DNA from: Terrabacter sp. Ter38
Lineage (GTDB): Bacteria > Actinomycetota > Actinomycetes > Actinomycetales > Dermatophilaceae
Direction of reading: 5' to 3'
DNA length: 64,000 bases
NCBI RefSeq assembly: GCF_024519435.1
Contig: NZ_JALJRZ010000003.1
Span: 62,001 to 126,000 of the forward strand
In this document: positions 33,488-44,073 of the stretch, one piece after another
Position numbering within the stretch: position 1 is the stretch's first letter
How the letters are laid out: each line of letters starts with the position of its first letter
Program-made: the position numbers and the translations under genes
Notes under the pieces: generated by a model
The model's database searches: none
What the model was told of the DNA's origin: nothing
The model's input: the letters and a program-made list of their open reading frames with translations, nothing else

Positions 33488-34866
33488 GCCTTCTCGTCAT
33501 CGGCCTGTCCCACCACACCGCCCCGCTGTCGGTGCTCGAGGCGCTCTCCGAGCGCCCCGGCCGCGCCGAGGCCATCGCCGCCTCCGTGCTCAGCTCGGCC
33601 ACGGCCACCGAAGCCGTCGTGCTCTCCACGTGCAACCGCCTCGAGGTCTACGCGTCGGTGCCCGCCTTCCACCCCGCCGTCGCCGCCATCGGTGAGGCGC
33701 TCGCCCTCGCTGCCGGCGTCGAGGAGCCCGAGGCCGGGCGCCGGGTCGCCGACCTGCCCCCGGGCGACCCGGCCGACGCCCTCGCCGCCCGCGCCGAGGC
33801 CCTCGCCGAACACCTGTACGTGCGCTACGACGACGCCGCCATCGCGCACGCCTTCACCGTCGCCTGCGGGCTCGACTCGATGGCCGTCGGCGAGGCCCAG
33901 ATCCTCGGTCAGATGCGCGACGCGCTCGCCGGGGCCCAGGGCCGCGGTCAGGTGGGGGAGTCGCTCAACGCGCTCTTCCAGGGCGCCCTGCGCGTCGGCA
34001 AGCGCGCCCACACCGAGACCGACATCGACCAGCACAGCGTCTCGCTCGTGCAGATCGCGCTCGAGGAGGCCGCCGCCGTCCTCGGCCCGCTCGAGGCCGT
34101 CTCCTCCGCCGTCGTCGGGGCCGGTGGCATGAGCGGCCTCGCCGCCGCGACCGTCGCACGCCAGGGCATCGGGTCCCTCACCATCGTCAACCGCACACCC
34201 GAGCGTGCTGAGCGCCTCGCGGTGACGACGTCCGGCGTGGCCCGTCCCTGGGACAACCTGGCCGAGGTCCTCGCCGCGAGCGACCTCGTCATCACCTGCA
34301 CCGGAGCGGTCGGCCACGTCATCACGGCCGACATGCTGGCTGCCAGCGCGAGTCGCCGCGGGGGGCGACCCCAGGTCGTCGTCGACCTCGCCCTCCCGCG
34401 CGACGTCGAGCCCGTCGTGTCCTGGCCCCACGCCGTCCCGGGCGTCTCGCTCATCGACCTCCAGTCGCTGGGGCTCCTGCTCGAGGGTCGCGCCGACACC
34501 TCCCAGGTCGTCCGTGTGCGCGAGCTCGTCACCGGTGAGGTCGCCGACTACCTGACGCGCCGCATGGAGAAGTCCGTGGCGCCCACCGTCGCCGCCCTGC
34601 GCGCCCGCGCCGCCGCGCTCGTCGCGACCGAGATGGAGCGGCTCGACCAGCGGCTGCCCGGCCTCGACGAGGCCACCCGTGCGGAGGTCGGCCTCGCCGT
34701 GCACCGCATCGTCGAGAAGCTGCTCCACACGCCGACCATGCGGGTCAAGGAGTTCGCGATGGAGGGCAGCGGCGACGACTACGCCGCCGCCCTGCGCGAG
34801 CTCTTCGACCTCGAGCCCAAGGATGTCGCCAACGTGTCCACGCCCCCGCAGCGGGCCCAGCCATGA
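33484..34866 (+). CDS. hemA: HemA, glutamyl-tRNA reductase
   Basis: 460 residues; reduces glutamyl-tRNA to glutamate-1-semialdehyde, first step of the C5 haem pathway. The catalytic Cys is at residue 50 in [12 protein letters not shown]; the His and Gly of GLSHHTAP are conserved; [15 protein letters not shown] is the substrate loop. The NADPH domain has [17 protein letters not shown], and the C-terminal dimerisation helices include RHxxKLLHTP-like [14 protein letters not shown]. Start ATG 33484 overlaps the rex stop. A channelling partner, HemL, is encoded at 39.0 kb. Confidence 0.97.
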   Translation: MSLLVIGLSHHTAPLSVLEALSERPGRAEAIAASVLSSATATEAVVLSTCNRLEVYASVPAFHPAVAAIGEALALAAGVEEPEAGRRVADLPPGDPADALAARAEALAEHLYVRYDDAAIAHAFTVACGLDSMAVGEAQILGQMRDALAGAQGRGQVGESLNALFQGALRVGKRAHTETDIDQHSVSLVQIALEEAAAVLGPLEAVSSAVVGAGGMSGLAAATVARQGIGSLTIVNRTPERAERLAVTTSGVARPWDNLAEVLAASDLVITCTGAVGHVITADMLAASASRRGGRPQVVVDLALPRDVEPVVSWPHAVPGVSLIDLQSLGLLLEGRADTSQVVRVRELVTGEVADYLTRRMEKSVAPTVAALRARAAALVATEMERLDQRLPGLDEATRAEVGLAVHRIVEKLLHTPTMRVKEFAMEGSGDDYAAALRELFDLEPKDVANVSTPPQRAQP

Positions 34867-35831
34867 CCGCCCTGCGTCTCGGCACGCGCCGATCGGCCCT
34901 CGCCACCACCCAGTCCCGCTGGGTGGCCGCCCGGCTGCGCGAGGCCGGCCACGAGGTCGAGCTCGTCGAGATCACGACGGAGGGCGACGTCTCGGGTGAG
35001 CTGCTCACCGCGATCGGTGGCACCGGCGTCTTTGCCGCGGCCATCCGACGTGCTCTGCTCGACGGTCGCATCGACGTCGCCGTGCACTCGCTCAAGGACC
35101 TCCCGACAGCACCTGAACCGGGTCTCCTCGTTGCCGCGGTCCCAGTCCGCGAGGACAGCCGCGACGTGCTCGTGGCGCGCGACGGGCTGACGCTCGGCGA
35201 GCTGCCCGCGGGCTCCGTCGTCGGCACCGGCTCGCCGCGTCGCACCGCCCAGATCGCAGCGCTCGGGCTCGGCATCGAGATCCGTCCGATCCGCGGAAAC
35301 GTCGACACCAGGATCGGATTCGTCTCCTCCGGTGCGCTCGACGCAGTCGTGCTCGCGCGCGCCGGACTCGCCCGGCTCGGCCGTCTCGACGAGGCCACCG
35401 AGGTCATCGACCCGATCCAGGTGCTGCCGGCGCCCGGTCAGGGCGCCCTCGCCGTCGAGTGCCGGTCCGACCGCGACGACGTCGTGGCCGCCGTGTCCGT
35501 GCTCGAGGACCCCGACACGCGGGCCTGCGTCGAGGCCGAGCGCTCGCTGCTCGCGACGCTCGAGGCCGGATGCACCGCACCCGTGGGGGCGCTCGCCGAG
35601 GTCGTCGAGGGCGACGACGGCCTCGAGCTGTCGCTGCGCGCCTTCGCCGGCGCGGAGGACGGCTCGGTCGAGCTGCGCCGCTCGCTCGTCGGGCCCTACG
35701 ACGAGCCGGCGGTTCTCGGCTCGCGCCTGGCCCGGATCCTGCTGGAGGACGGCGCCGCCGACCTCCAGGTCGCCACGTCAGCTGGACCTGCCCCAGACCA
35801 CGCCCCACACCAACCGGAGCAAGTTTCGTGA
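34863..35831 (+). CDS. hemC: HemC, hydroxymethylbilane synthase
   Basis: 322 residues, joining four porphobilinogens. It begins [14 protein letters not shown]; the catalytic Asp lies in [22 protein letters not shown] and RGNVDTR bind pyrrole carboxylates, [13 protein letters not shown] is the family signature and [11 protein letters not shown] holds the dipyrromethane-anchoring Cys237. Overlaps hemA at the start and hemD at the end by four bases each, so the three are translationally coupled. Confidence 0.97.
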   Translation: MTALRLGTRRSALATTQSRWVAARLREAGHEVELVEITTEGDVSGELLTAIGGTGVFAAAIRRALLDGRIDVAVHSLKDLPTAPEPGLLVAAVPVREDSRDVLVARDGLTLGELPAGSVVGTGSPRRTAQIAALGLGIEIRPIRGNVDTRIGFVSSGALDAVVLARAGLARLGRLDEATEVIDPIQVLPAPGQGALAVECRSDRDDVVAAVSVLEDPDTRACVEAERSLLATLEAGCTAPVGALAEVVEGDDGLELSLRAFAGAEDGSVELRRSLVGPYDEPAVLGSRLARILLEDGAADLQVATSAGPAPDHAPHQPEQVS

Positions 35832-37477
35832 CTCCTTCTCGCCAGCCGTCAGAGCAGACGGACTCGACTCCCACCCACGCGACGACGCCGGCGTGTGTCG
35901 CCTTCGTCGGCTCCGGACCGGGCGACCCCGGCCTCATGACGCTGCGCGGCCGCGACCTGCTCGCCGCCGCTGACGTCGTGGTCCTCGACAGGATCGCCCG
36001 CGACGACGTCGTCCTCGAGCACGCCCGCCCCGACGTCGAGATCATCGACGCCGGCCACGGCGAGCAGGGCCAGGAGCTCACCCACGCGGTGCGCGCCAAG
36101 CTCGTCGTCAAGGCCGCGAAGTCGGTCGCCCCCGGCGGCCTCGTCGTGCGCCTCATGGACGGTGACCCCGCGACCTTCAACGGCCTCGTCGAGGAGGTGC
36201 GTGCCTGCCGCAAGGCCGGCATCACCTACGACGTCGTGCCGGGGGTGTCGGCGCTCACCGCCGGGCCGACGTATGCCGGGGTGCCTCTGACGTCGAAGTC
36301 GACCGGGGCGGTCCACGTCGTCGGGGTCGACCGTTCCTGCGTCGACTGGTCCGCCTACGCCGCCGACACCGACACCCTCGTGCTGCTCGGCGGCACCGAA
36401 GGCATCCGCGCCGCCCTCGCCGCGCTGCGCGCTGCGGGACGTCCGTCGGACGCCCTCGTGGCGCTGACGGCATACGGCACCACCGTGCGCCAGTCCTCCG
36501 TCGCGACGACCCTCGGCGACGCCGACGGGGTCTTCGGTGGCAAGGAGCCGCTGCAGGTGTCGCTCGCCGTCGTGTCTCCCAACGTCGGCCTGCGTGACGA
36601 GTTCTCGTGGTTCGAGTCCAAGCCGCTCTTCGGCTGGAAGGTGCTCGTGCCGCGCACGCAGGCCCAGGCCGGCTCCATGGTCGACCGGCTTGCCGGCTAC
36701 GGCGCCACGGCCGACGTCGTGCCGACCATCTCCGTCGAACCGCCGCGCACGCCGCAGCAGATGGAGAAGGCCGTCAAGGGCCTCGTCACCGGACGCTACG
36801 AGTGGGTCGGGTTCACGTCGGTCAACGCCGTGCGCGCCGTGCGCGAGCGCTTCGAGGAGTTCGGGCTCGACGCCCGGGCCTTCGCCGGCCTCAAGGTCGC
36901 CGCGGTCGGTGGCGTCACCGCCGCTGCTCTCCGCGAGTGGGGCATCAACCCCGACCTCGTGCCCGCGGGCGAGCAGTCCGCTGCCGGCCTGCTCGAGTCG
37001 TGGCCCGAGTTCGACGAGGTCCTCGACCCGATCAACCGCGTGCTGCTGCCCCGCGCCGACATCGCGACCGAGACGCTCGTCGCCGGTCTGCGCGACATGG
37101 GCTGGGAGGTCGACGACGTCACCGCCTACCGGACGGTGCGGGCCGCCCCACCGGCCGCGTCGATCCGAGACGCCATCAAGGGCGGTGACTACGACGCCGT
37201 CCTCTTCACGTCGAGCTCGACGGTGCGCAACCTCGTCGGCATCGCCGGAAAGCCCCACGCCGCGACGGTCGTCGCGTGCATCGGGCCGGCCACGGCCAAG
37301 ACGGCGCAGGAGCACGGCCTCCGGGTCGACGTCCTCGCGCCCGAGGCCTCGGCCCTCAGCCTCGTCGACGCGCTCGCCGGCCACGGCGTCGGGCTCGCCG
37401 TCGCTGCGGCCGAGGCGGGTCAGCCGGTGCAGCGTCCCAGCGACAAGCGTCCGGCCTCGCGCCGCCGCGCCCGCTGA
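35828..37477 (+). CDS. hemD: HemD fusion: uroporphyrin methyltransferase-like domain + uroporphyrinogen-III synthase
   Basis: 549 residues from GTG 35828 (overlapping the hemC stop). Residues 20-265 resemble uroporphyrinogen-III C-methyltransferase ([18 protein letters not shown]), but the SAM-site motif normally written VRLKGGDPF-F-RG reads [15 protein letters not shown], so methyltransferase activity is doubtful. Residues 270-520 are uroporphyrinogen-III synthase ([45 protein letters not shown]). This fused arrangement is common in actinobacteria (Rv0511). The C-terminal 40 residues are basic and low complexity. It contains two copies of the iterated octamer. Confidence 0.9.
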   Translation: MTPSRQPSEQTDSTPTHATTPACVAFVGSGPGDPGLMTLRGRDLLAAADVVVLDRIARDDVVLEHARPDVEIIDAGHGEQGQELTHAVRAKLVVKAAKSVAPGGLVVRLMDGDPATFNGLVEEVRACRKAGITYDVVPGVSALTAGPTYAGVPLTSKSTGAVHVVGVDRSCVDWSAYAADTDTLVLLGGTEGIRAALAALRAAGRPSDALVALTAYGTTVRQSSVATTLGDADGVFGGKEPLQVSLAVVSPNVGLRDEFSWFESKPLFGWKVLVPRTQAQAGSMVDRLAGYGATADVVPTISVEPPRTPQQMEKAVKGLVTGRYEWVGFTSVNAVRAVRERFEEFGLDARAFAGLKVAAVGGVTAAALREWGINPDLVPAGEQSAAGLLESWPEFDEVLDPINRVLLPRADIATETLVAGLRDMGWEVDDVTAYRTVRAAPPAASIRDAIKGGDYDAVLFTSSSTVRNLVGIAGKPHAATVVACIGPATAKTAQEHGLRVDVLAPEASALSLVDALAGHGVGLAVAAAEAGQPVQRPSDKRPASRRRAR

Positions 37478-37489
37478 GACGGGGCCCCG

Positions 37490-38455
37490 GTGATCGAGCG
37501 TCCCCGTCGCCTGCGCCAGACCTCCGTCCTGCGATCCCTCGTCGCCGAGACCCGGCTGCACCCGCGGGACCTCGTGCTGCCCGTCTTCGTCGGCGAAGGT
37601 CTGACGGAGCCGCGCCCGATCACGAGCATGCCGGGCGTCGACCAGCACACGCTCGAGAGCGTCGTCGACGTCGCCCACCGCTGCGTCGCGGCCGGACTCG
37701 GCGGGATCATGCTCTTCGGCGTGCCACAGGAGAAGGACGCGACGGGCTCGGGCGCCATCGACCCCGACGGCATCCTCAACGTCGCGTTGCGCGCCGTCCG
37801 CGACGCCGTCGGTGACGACCTCGTCGTCATGGCCGACACGTGCCTCGACGAGTTCACCGACCACGGGCACTGCGGTGTGCTCGACGAGCACGGTCGCGTC
37901 GACAACGACGCCACCAACCTCCTCTACGCCGAGATGGCCGTCGCGCAGGCTCGCGCAGGCGCCCACGTCGTGGCGCCCTCCGGGATGATGGACGGGCAGG
38001 TCGCCGTCATCCGTGAGGCGCTCGACGCCGAGGGCCTCACCGACACCGTGATCCTCGCCTACTCCGCCAAGTACGCCTCGGCCTTCTTCGGCCCCTTCCG
38101 CGAGGCCGTCCAGTCGAGCCTGCAGGGCGACCGCCGCACGTACCAGCAGGACCCCGCCAACATCGTCGAGTCCCTCCGCGAGATCGACCTCGACATCGCC
38201 GAGGGCGCCGACATGGTGATGGTCAAGCCGGCGATGTCCTACCTCGACGTCGTCGCGGCCGCGGCCGAGCGGGCATCGGTGCCGGTCGTGGCCTACCAGG
38301 TGTCGGGCGAGTACTCCATGATCCACGCGGCTGCGGCGAACGGCTGGATCGACCTCCGGGCCGCCGCGATCGAGTCCCTCACCTCGATCCGCCGCGCCGG
38401 TGCTCAGGTCGTGCTGACGTACTTCGCGCTCGACGTGACCGAATGGACCGCCTGA
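37490..38455 (+). CDS. hemB: HemB, porphobilinogen synthase
   Basis: 321 residues; condenses two 5-aminolevulinates. The Schiff-base lysines are in [11 protein letters not shown] and [24 protein letters not shown] is conserved. The metal site reads [14 protein letters not shown] (Cys118, Asp120, Cys128): zinc-type enzymes have Cys at all three positions and magnesium-type enzymes have none, so this one is intermediate with the middle Cys replaced by Asp. Start GTG 37490, 12 bases after hemD. Probably the last gene of the rex operon, since marR after it has its own strong ribosome-binding site. Confidence 0.96.
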   Translation: MIERPRRLRQTSVLRSLVAETRLHPRDLVLPVFVGEGLTEPRPITSMPGVDQHTLESVVDVAHRCVAAGLGGIMLFGVPQEKDATGSGAIDPDGILNVALRAVRDAVGDDLVVMADTCLDEFTDHGHCGVLDEHGRVDNDATNLLYAEMAVAQARAGAHVVAPSGMMDGQVAVIREALDAEGLTDTVILAYSAKYASAFFGPFREAVQSSLQGDRRTYQQDPANIVESLREIDLDIAEGADMVMVKPAMSYLDVVAAAAERASVPVVAYQVSGEYSMIHAAAANGWIDLRAAAIESLTSIRRAGAQVVLTYFALDVTEWTA

Positions 38456-38490
38456 CACCACTACCATCTGTGCAATCTCAGGAGGTTGAC

Positions 38491-38976
38491 ATGTCAGGTA
38501 CAGGGGACGACGGGGTGCGGTGGCTCAGTGACGCCGAACAGGCGTCGTGGCGAGCCGTCCTGCGCGGCACGAGGCTGCTCGAGCGTGCGCTCGACGACGC
38601 GCTCGGCGACGCCGGTCTGCAGCTGAGCGAGTACGAGATCATCTCGATGCTCTCCGAGAGCCCGAACCACCGGCTACGGATGTCCGAGCTCGCGGCCATG
38701 GTCGTGCAGTCGCGCAGCCGGCTGACGCACACCGCGAAGCGGCTCGAGGACCGCGGCTGGGTGACGCGCGAGCAGTGCTCCGACGACAAGCGCGGCGTCG
38801 AGCTCGTCCTGACCACCGGTGGTCTGGCCGCCGTCGGCGACATCGCGCGCGTCCACGTGCAGAGCGTGCGTGCCAATCTCGTCGACATCATGACCCCGAC
38901 GCAGTTCACGGCGATCGGCGACGCCATGGCCATCGTGCGTGACCACCTCGACCCCGACGGCACGAGCGGCCACTGA
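38491..38976 (+). CDS. MarR-family transcriptional regulator
   Basis: 161 residues. The winged helix is LQLSEYEIISMLSESPNHRL, then MSELAAMVVQSRSRLTHTAK (recognition helix) and the wing with DDKRGVELVLT. Dimerisation helices lie at both ends. ATG 38491 has a near-perfect AGGAGG seven bases upstream. Placed between hemB and hemL with 35 and 46 bases on either side, it might be co-transcribed with haem genes and perhaps respond to haem, metals or oxidants; no ligand clue is visible. Confidence 0.88.
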   Translation: MSGTGDDGVRWLSDAEQASWRAVLRGTRLLERALDDALGDAGLQLSEYEIISMLSESPNHRLRMSELAAMVVQSRSRLTHTAKRLEDRGWVTREQCSDDKRGVELVLTTGGLAAVGDIARVHVQSVRANLVDIMTPTQFTAIGDAMAIVRDHLDPDGTSGH

Positions 38977-39022
38977 CGACCCGGCGGTCCGCGCACCCAG
39001 CATCGGTTGAGAGACTGGGTGC

Positions 39023-40360
39023 ATGAGCTCGCAGCCCGTCACCGTCCAGACGACCACCGACGCCCCGGCGTCCGCCGCGCTCCTGGCACGGGCCAGCGAG
39101 GTGATCCCCGGTGGGGTCAACTCGCCGGTGCGCGCCTTCCGGGCGGTCGGTGGCACGCCGCGCTTCATGGCGAGCGGGGCCGGTCCATGGCTCACTGACG
39201 CCGACGGCAAGAGCTACGTCGACCTCATCTGCTCGTGGGGCCCGATGATCCTGGGCCACGCGCATCCCGACGTCCTCGCGGCCGTGACCGAGGCGGCGGC
39301 TCGCGGCTTCTCGTTCGGCACGCCGAGCGAGAACGAGGTGCGCCTGGCCGAGGAGATCGTCCGGCGGGTCGATCCCGTCGAGCAGGTCCGCCTCGTCAAC
39401 TCCGGCACCGAGGCGACGATGTCGGCCATCCGCCTCGCCCGCGGGTTCACCGGCCGCGACGTCGTCGTCAAGTTCGCCGGCTGCTACCACGGTCACGTCG
39501 ACGCCCTCCTCGCCTCGGCGGGATCGGGTGTCGCGACCTTCGCCCTCCCGGACTCGGCCGGCGTCCCGCGCTCGAGCGCCCGCGAGACGATCGTCCTGCC
39601 CTACAACGACGTCCCGGCCGTCGAGGCCGCCTTCGCCGAGCGCGGACACGAGATCGCCGCCGTCATCACCGAGGCCGCGGCCGGCAACATGGGCGTCGTC
39701 CCGCCCGCTCCCGGCTTCACCGAGGCACTGCTCCGCGTCACCAGGGGTCACGGCGCTCTGCTCGTCTCCGACGAGGTGATGACCGGCTTCCGGTGCAGCG
39801 ACTCAGGCTTTTACGGCCTCGAGGGCCCTTATGCCGCAGGGACGCCCGACCTGTTCACCTTCGGCAAGGTGATGGGCGGCGGCTTCCCGACTGCGGCCTT
39901 CGGCGGTCGTGCCGATGTCATGGCGCTCCTCGCTCCGCAAGGGCCCGTCTACCAGGCCGGCACGCTGTCCGGCAACCCTGTCGCCTCCGCCGCTGGTCTC
40001 GCGACGCTCCAGGGCTGCACGCCCGCCGTGTACGAGCGCCTCGACGTCGTGTCGCACACGATCGCCGACGCCGTCGCGAGCGAGCTCTCCGCGGCCTCGG
40101 TGCCGCACACGATCCAGTGGGCCGGCTCGATGTTCTCCGTCTTCTTCCGCGACGGGGCCGTCGCGAACTACGACGACGCCAAGGACCAGGACACCGACGC
40201 CTTCCGCCGGTTCTTCCACTCGATGCTGAGCCAGGGCGTGCACCTGCCGCCGAGCGCCTTCGAGTCGTGGTTCGTCTCGGCCTCGCACGACGACGAGGCC
40301 GTCGACCACGTGCTGGCCGCCCTACCGGCCGCGGCCCGCGCGGCTGCCTCCGTGGACTGA
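39023..40360 (+). CDS. hemL: HemL, glutamate-1-semialdehyde 2,1-aminomutase
   Basis: 445 residues, PLP enzyme making 5-aminolevulinate. Family marks: [55 protein letters not shown] and the PLP Lys in [12 protein letters not shown], followed by [12 protein letters not shown]. Start ATG 39023 follows the spacing expected for a leader with GAGACTGGGTGC. A long hairpin follows the stop and probably ends the haem gene block. Confidence 0.96.
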   Translation: MSSQPVTVQTTTDAPASAALLARASEVIPGGVNSPVRAFRAVGGTPRFMASGAGPWLTDADGKSYVDLICSWGPMILGHAHPDVLAAVTEAAARGFSFGTPSENEVRLAEEIVRRVDPVEQVRLVNSGTEATMSAIRLARGFTGRDVVVKFAGCYHGHVDALLASAGSGVATFALPDSAGVPRSSARETIVLPYNDVPAVEAAFAERGHEIAAVITEAAAGNMGVVPPAPGFTEALLRVTRGHGALLVSDEVMTGFRCSDSGFYGLEGPYAAGTPDLFTFGKVMGGGFPTAAFGGRADVMALLAPQGPVYQAGTLSGNPVASAAGLATLQGCTPAVYERLDVVSHTIADAVASELSAASVPHTIQWAGSMFSVFFRDGAVANYDDAKDQDTDAFRRFFHSMLSQGVHLPPSAFESWFVSASHDDEAVDHVLAALPAAARAAASVD

Positions 40361-40397
40361 GCGCGCGGACTGACCCGGCGCCACCCTTCACGCAACA

Positions 40398-40450
40398 CCG
40401 GTTCGAGGTGGTCGCGGCCGCCAACGGCCAGCCGCGATCACTCGAACCGG
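40398..40450 (+). terminator. Long hairpin after hemL
   Basis: Arms CCGGTTCGAGGTGGTCGCGG (40398-40417) and CCGCGATCACTCGAACCGG (40432-40450) pair over about 19 bases with one bulge and one G-U wobble in RNA. It lies 38 bases past the hemL stop. No T-tract. An octamer copy (40470-40477) lies just downstream. Confidence 0.75.
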
Positions 40451-40572
40451 CGTGGGGGAGGGCGCGTCACGGCATACGCCGGCGGGGGATTGTGGGCTCG
40501 ACCCACGAGGAGGACGCTGGTCGGTGACGGCGGCGCCGTCGGGGTGCCGCCCCGACCGAGGGAGGTGGGGTC

Positions 40573-41193
40573 GTGCACGCACGCTCCACGACGGTCCTGG
40601 GCCGTCCCGGCATGATCGAGAGCGGCATCGCACACGTGCAGGACGTGGTGATGCCGCAGGTCAGGGCGATGGACGGCTGCGTCGGCCTGTCCATGGTCGC
40701 CGACCGTGTCAGCGGCCAGTGCATCGTCACGACGGCATGGCGCGACGAGGCCGCGATGCGCGCCACCGCCGACACCGTCGTCCCCTTGCGTCGCCAGGCC
40801 GCCGACCTGCTCGGCGGTGAGGCCACCGTCGAGGAGTGGGAGATCGCCTACCTCCACCGGGACCACCGCGTCGCCGACGGCTGCGCCGCCCGGGTGACGT
40901 GGACCGAGGGCGACCCGGCCATGGTCGACCGGATGCTCGACGCCTTCCGGATGGGCATCATGCCGCGGGTCGAGCAGCTCGAGGGCTTCTGCAGCGCCAG
41001 CCTCTTCGTCGACCGTGCCTCCGGCCGGGCGTGCGTCACCGCGACGTACGACTCACTGCAGGCGATGATGGCGACCCGCAACGCGGCGATGGGCCTGCGG
41101 GCCGACCTCGTGCAGGAGACCGGCATGCGGATCACCCAGATCGGCGAGTTCTCCATCGCCATCGCGCACCTCGACGTACCCGAGCTCGTCTGA
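40573..41193 (+). CDS. Tandem ABM-like (dimeric alpha/beta barrel) protein
   Basis: 206 residues made of two homologous halves of ferredoxin-like ABM fold. In the first, VMPQVRAMDGCVGLSMVADR is followed by SGQCIVTTAWRDEAAMRAT; in the second, IMPRVEQLEGFCSASLFVDR is followed by SGRACVTATYDSLQAMMATR. The parallel wording shows an internal duplication. ABM proteins include quinone monooxygenases and haem-degrading IsdG-type enzymes; this one lies right after hemL, but I see no proven haem ligand pattern. Start GTG 40573 with GGAGG upstream. Function unknown. Confidence 0.7.
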   Translation: MHARSTTVLGRPGMIESGIAHVQDVVMPQVRAMDGCVGLSMVADRVSGQCIVTTAWRDEAAMRATADTVVPLRRQAADLLGGEATVEEWEIAYLHRDHRVADGCAARVTWTEGDPAMVDRMLDAFRMGIMPRVEQLEGFCSASLFVDRASGRACVTATYDSLQAMMATRNAAMGLRADLVQETGMRITQIGEFSIAIAHLDVPELV

Positions 41194-41210
41194 CGCCGGT
41201 CGTCCCGGCT

Positions 41211-41828
41211 CTAGTGGACGGCGGCGAGGAGCACCCCGACGCCGACGAAGAGACCGCCGAAGACGCGGTTGAGGGTGCGCTGGCCCGACTCGCGCTGGGT
41301 CAGCCGCCCCAGCCCGCGTGCCGCCGCGGCGAAGAAGAACCACATGACGATGACGTCGATGGCGATCACCGTCGCGGCGAGCACGGCGTACTGCGGTAGC
41401 AGAGGCTGCTCCGGCCGGATGAACTGCGGCGTGAACGCGAGGAAGAAGACGACGGCCTTCGGGTTGGTGAGGTTGACGAGCAGCCCGCGGCGGAACATCG
41501 ACCACACCGGCTCGCGCTGCACCTCACCCACCCGTGCCGCCGCGGCACGCGACCGGAACTGTCGGACCCCGAGGTGGACGAGGTACGCGGCGCCGGCGAA
41601 CCGGATGACGGTGAAGAGCACCGGTGAGCCCGCGACGAGGACGCCGACACCGGCGGCCACGACGGCGATGTGGGTGAGCAGCGCGACCTGCTGGCCGAGG
41701 ATGCCCCAGATCGAGCGGGTCCAGCCGGACCCGAGCGAGTTCGCCATCGTGTTGATGGCGCCGGCCCCGGGGGTGAAGGAGATGAGCGCGCCCGTCGCGA
41801 CGAGCGTCAGCCAGAGTGACCACGACAC
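41211..41828 (-). CDS. LysE/RhtB-family exporter
   Basis: 205-residue membrane protein with six predicted helices. The family loop after the first helix is TPGAGAINTMANSLG (normally PGP-x-x), then GILGQQVALLTHIAVVAAG. VNLTNPKAVVFFLAFTPQF is the diagnostic LysE segment. It exports amino acids or related small molecules (homoserine lactone/threonine-type). Start GTG 41828. It stands alone, convergent with the ABM gene 17 bases away and divergent from the histidine phosphatase. Confidence 0.88.
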   Translation of the reverse strand: MSWSLWLTLVATGALISFTPGAGAINTMANSLGSGWTRSIWGILGQQVALLTHIAVVAAGVGVLVAGSPVLFTVIRFAGAAYLVHLGVRQFRSRAAAARVGEVQREPVWSMFRRGLLVNLTNPKAVVFFLAFTPQFIRPEQPLLPQYAVLAATVIAIDVIVMWFFFAAAARGLGRLTQRESGQRTLNRVFGGLFVGVGVLLAAVH

Positions 41829-42038
41829 GTCACGGAGTGTAGGGCCGCCACCCCTCCCGGGCGCCGGTCGTCCCAACGACGGCGTGACCTCGGCCACGGG
41901 TGCCCGAGACCTCCACCGACGGCGTACGCGTGGGGCCACGTCGGCGGGGCCCGGCTGGGTGTCGCCGCACGTCACAGGGGGTGCACAGGCTCGGGTGCGG
42001 ATTCGGTCCTGAGCACGACGTTTGAGAGACTGTCGCCC

Positions 42039-42707
42039 ATGGGTGAGAGCACGAGCGGGGTGGCGCCGGGCGCCGACGACCTCACGGTCGTGCACCTCAT
42101 GCGACACGGTGAGGTCCACAACCCCGACGGCGTGCTCTACGGGCGCCTCGACGGCTTCCACCTCTCCGACCTCGGCCAGGAGATGGCGCGCCTCGTCGCG
42201 GCTCACCTCCAGGTCAACGACATCACGTATGTCGTCGCCTCACCGCTCGAACGCGCGCAGGAGACTGCGGCTCCCATCGCGGCCGACCACGGCGTCGAGA
42301 TCGCCACCGACGTGCGCGTCATCGAGTCCGAGAACCAGTTCGAGGGCCGGTCGGTCGGGCCCTTGGACCTGCTCCACCCACGCAACTGGCACCTCTTCCG
42401 CGACATCACGAAGCCCTCGTGGGGCGAGCCCTACGAGGACATCGCGACCCGCATGCTCGCAGCCGTGGCCGACGCGCGCGACGCCGCTCGCGGGCACGAG
42501 GCCGTCGTCGTCAGCCACCAGCTACCGGTCTGGACCGTGCGCAACAAGCTCGAGGGACGGCGGCTCTGGCACGACCCGCGCAAGCGCGAGTGCACGCTCG
42601 CCTCGCTGACGTCGCTGACCTACCGCGGCGACGAGCTCGCGTCGATCACGTACTCCGAACCGGCTGCGGAGCTGCTCGCGAGGGCGAGCAAGAGCGTGGG
42701 CGCCTGA
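42039..42707 (+). CDS. Histidine phosphatase (phosphoglycerate mutase-like)
   Basis: 222 residues. The RHG motif is VVHLMRHGEVHN with catalytic His, YVVASPLERAQETA carries the second Arg, and AVVVSHQLPVWTVRN the second catalytic His. Substrate is unknown; the family covers phosphomonoesterases and mutases. It matches Rv0525, which also precedes the cytochrome c maturation genes, and its stop overlaps the next start (TGATG), so it is probably the first gene of the ccm operon. Confidence 0.88.
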   Translation: MGESTSGVAPGADDLTVVHLMRHGEVHNPDGVLYGRLDGFHLSDLGQEMARLVAAHLQVNDITYVVASPLERAQETAAPIAADHGVEIATDVRVIESENQFEGRSVGPLDLLHPRNWHLFRDITKPSWGEPYEDIATRMLAAVADARDAARGHEAVVVSHQLPVWTVRNKLEGRRLWHDPRKRECTLASLTSLTYRGDELASITYSEPAAELLARASKSVGA

Positions 42708-43321
42708 TGGACCACCTCGACCGACGCACCGCACTGCGGTGGGGCGCCGTCGCCATGGCCGGGGGCCTCGTGACGTTCGCTGCCGCCTGCTCGTCCGACC
42801 CGAACTCCGTTGCGGACCAGGCCCGCTCGGGTGACCGCAAGGGCTACGTCGCGGGTGACGGCTCCATCGAGCAGCTGCCCTCCACTGACCGTGGCGAGCC
42901 GGTGAAGCTGGCCGGCACGACCCTCGAGGGCAAGGCGTGGAGCAGCGCCGAGCGCGCCGGCACCGTACTCGTCGTCAACGTCTGGGGCTCGTGGTGCCCG
43001 CCCTGCATCGAGGAGACGCCCGCGTTGCAGAAGGCATGGGAGACCGTGCAGGCGAAGGGCAAGAAGGTCGACTTCATCGGCCTCGACAAGCTCGAGGGAC
43101 CCGAGACGGGGCTCGCCTTCCAGACGGCCAAGGCGGTGACCTACCCCTCGCTGGCCTACGAAGGCGGCCTCCCGATCCTCGCCCTCCAGGGCAAGGCCTC
43201 GGCCACCCCGACGACGCTCGTGCTCGACCAGCAGGCCCGCATCGCGGCCCGAGTCTCCGGTCCTGTCTCCACGACGACCCTGCTCGGCCTCATCGACGAC
43301 GTCCTCGCCGAGAAGGCCTGA
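42707..43321 (+). CDS. TlpA/ResA-like thiol-disulfide lipoprotein (cytochrome c maturation)
   Basis: 204 residues. The signal has a twin-arginine-like start ([16 protein letters not shown]) and lipobox AAAC with lipidated Cys near 28. The thioredoxin fold carries [19 protein letters not shown] (redox motif C-P-P-C), then a cis-Pro loop ATPTTLVLD. It would reduce the haem-binding Cys pair of apocytochrome c outside the membrane, receiving electrons from CcdA encoded next. Corresponds to Rv0526. Confidence 0.9.
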   Translation: MDHLDRRTALRWGAVAMAGGLVTFAAACSSDPNSVADQARSGDRKGYVAGDGSIEQLPSTDRGEPVKLAGTTLEGKAWSSAERAGTVLVVNVWGSWCPPCIEETPALQKAWETVQAKGKKVDFIGLDKLEGPETGLAFQTAKAVTYPSLAYEGGLPILALQGKASATPTTLVLDQQARIAARVSGPVSTTTLLGLIDDVLAEKA

Positions 43322-43328
43322 GGTCCTC

Positions 43329-44072
43329 GTGGGTACCGAGCTCGCCTCCGGGTCACTCCTCGCCGCGGGGCTCGTCGCCCTCGTGGCCGGGTTCGTCTCG
43401 TTCGCCTCACCGTGCGTGCTTCCCCTCGTGCCCGGATTCCTCGGCTACGTCACCGGTCTGTCCGACGTAGCGCTCGAGAAGCGGTCGCGCGGCCGGCTCG
43501 TCGTGGGGGCGCTCCTCTTCGTCCTGGGGTTCACGGTCGTCTTCCTCATCGCGGCGGCCGCCGTCTCGGCCGTCGGCCTCGCCTTCAGGGAGCACCAGAG
43601 CGCGCTGCTGCGCGTCGGCGGTGCCGTGGTCCTGCTCATGGGTCTGCTCTTCCTCGGGCTCGGCCGGTCGTATGCCGCCCCGGTGAGCTGGCGACCGCGT
43701 GCCGGACTCGCGGGGGCGCCCTTGCTCGGCGCCGCCTTCGCCATCGGCTGGTCGCCGTGCATGGGCCCGACGCTCGGGGCCATCCAGGCCATGGCCGCCC
43801 CGATCTCGGCCGAGTCCGGCTCGATCGGACGCGGCCTCGCGCTGGCAGCCGTCTACTCGATCGGACTGGGTCTGCCGTTCGTGCTCATGGCGGCCCTGTG
43901 GGAACGCGCCGGCACGGCGAGCGACTGGCTGCGCCGGCACCGCCGCGCCCTCCAGAACGTCGGCGGACTGCTCCTCGTCGCGGTGGGCCTGCTCATGCTG
44001 ACCGGGGTCTGGGAGGATGTCATCGTCTGGCTCCAGGTGCGGCTCGTCAACGGCTTCCAGGTGGCGATCTGA
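43329..44072 (+). CDS. ccdA: CcdA, cytochrome c biogenesis transmembrane reductase
   Basis: 247 residues, six transmembrane helices. The two functional Cys are in [16 protein letters not shown] (helix 1) and [14 protein letters not shown] (helix 4), the CcdA signature. It passes electrons from cytosolic thioredoxin to the extracytoplasmic TlpA-like protein. Start GTG 43329, 7 bases after the preceding gene. Contains one octamer copy (43670). Confidence 0.95.
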   Translation: MGTELASGSLLAAGLVALVAGFVSFASPCVLPLVPGFLGYVTGLSDVALEKRSRGRLVVGALLFVLGFTVVFLIAAAAVSAVGLAFREHQSALLRVGGAVVLLMGLLFLGLGRSYAAPVSWRPRAGLAGAPLLGAAFAIGWSPCMGPTLGAIQAMAAPISAESGSIGRGLALAAVYSIGLGLPFVLMAALWERAGTASDWLRRHRRALQNVGGLLLVAVGLLMLTGVWEDVIVWLQVRLVNGFQVAI

Positions 44073-44073
44073 C

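Noticed and set aside
35849-38467. 872-codon minus-strand open frame across hemD and hemB
   Set aside because: Shadow of hemD/hemB on the other strand; composition biased to Gly/Arg/Asp/Val, no domain.
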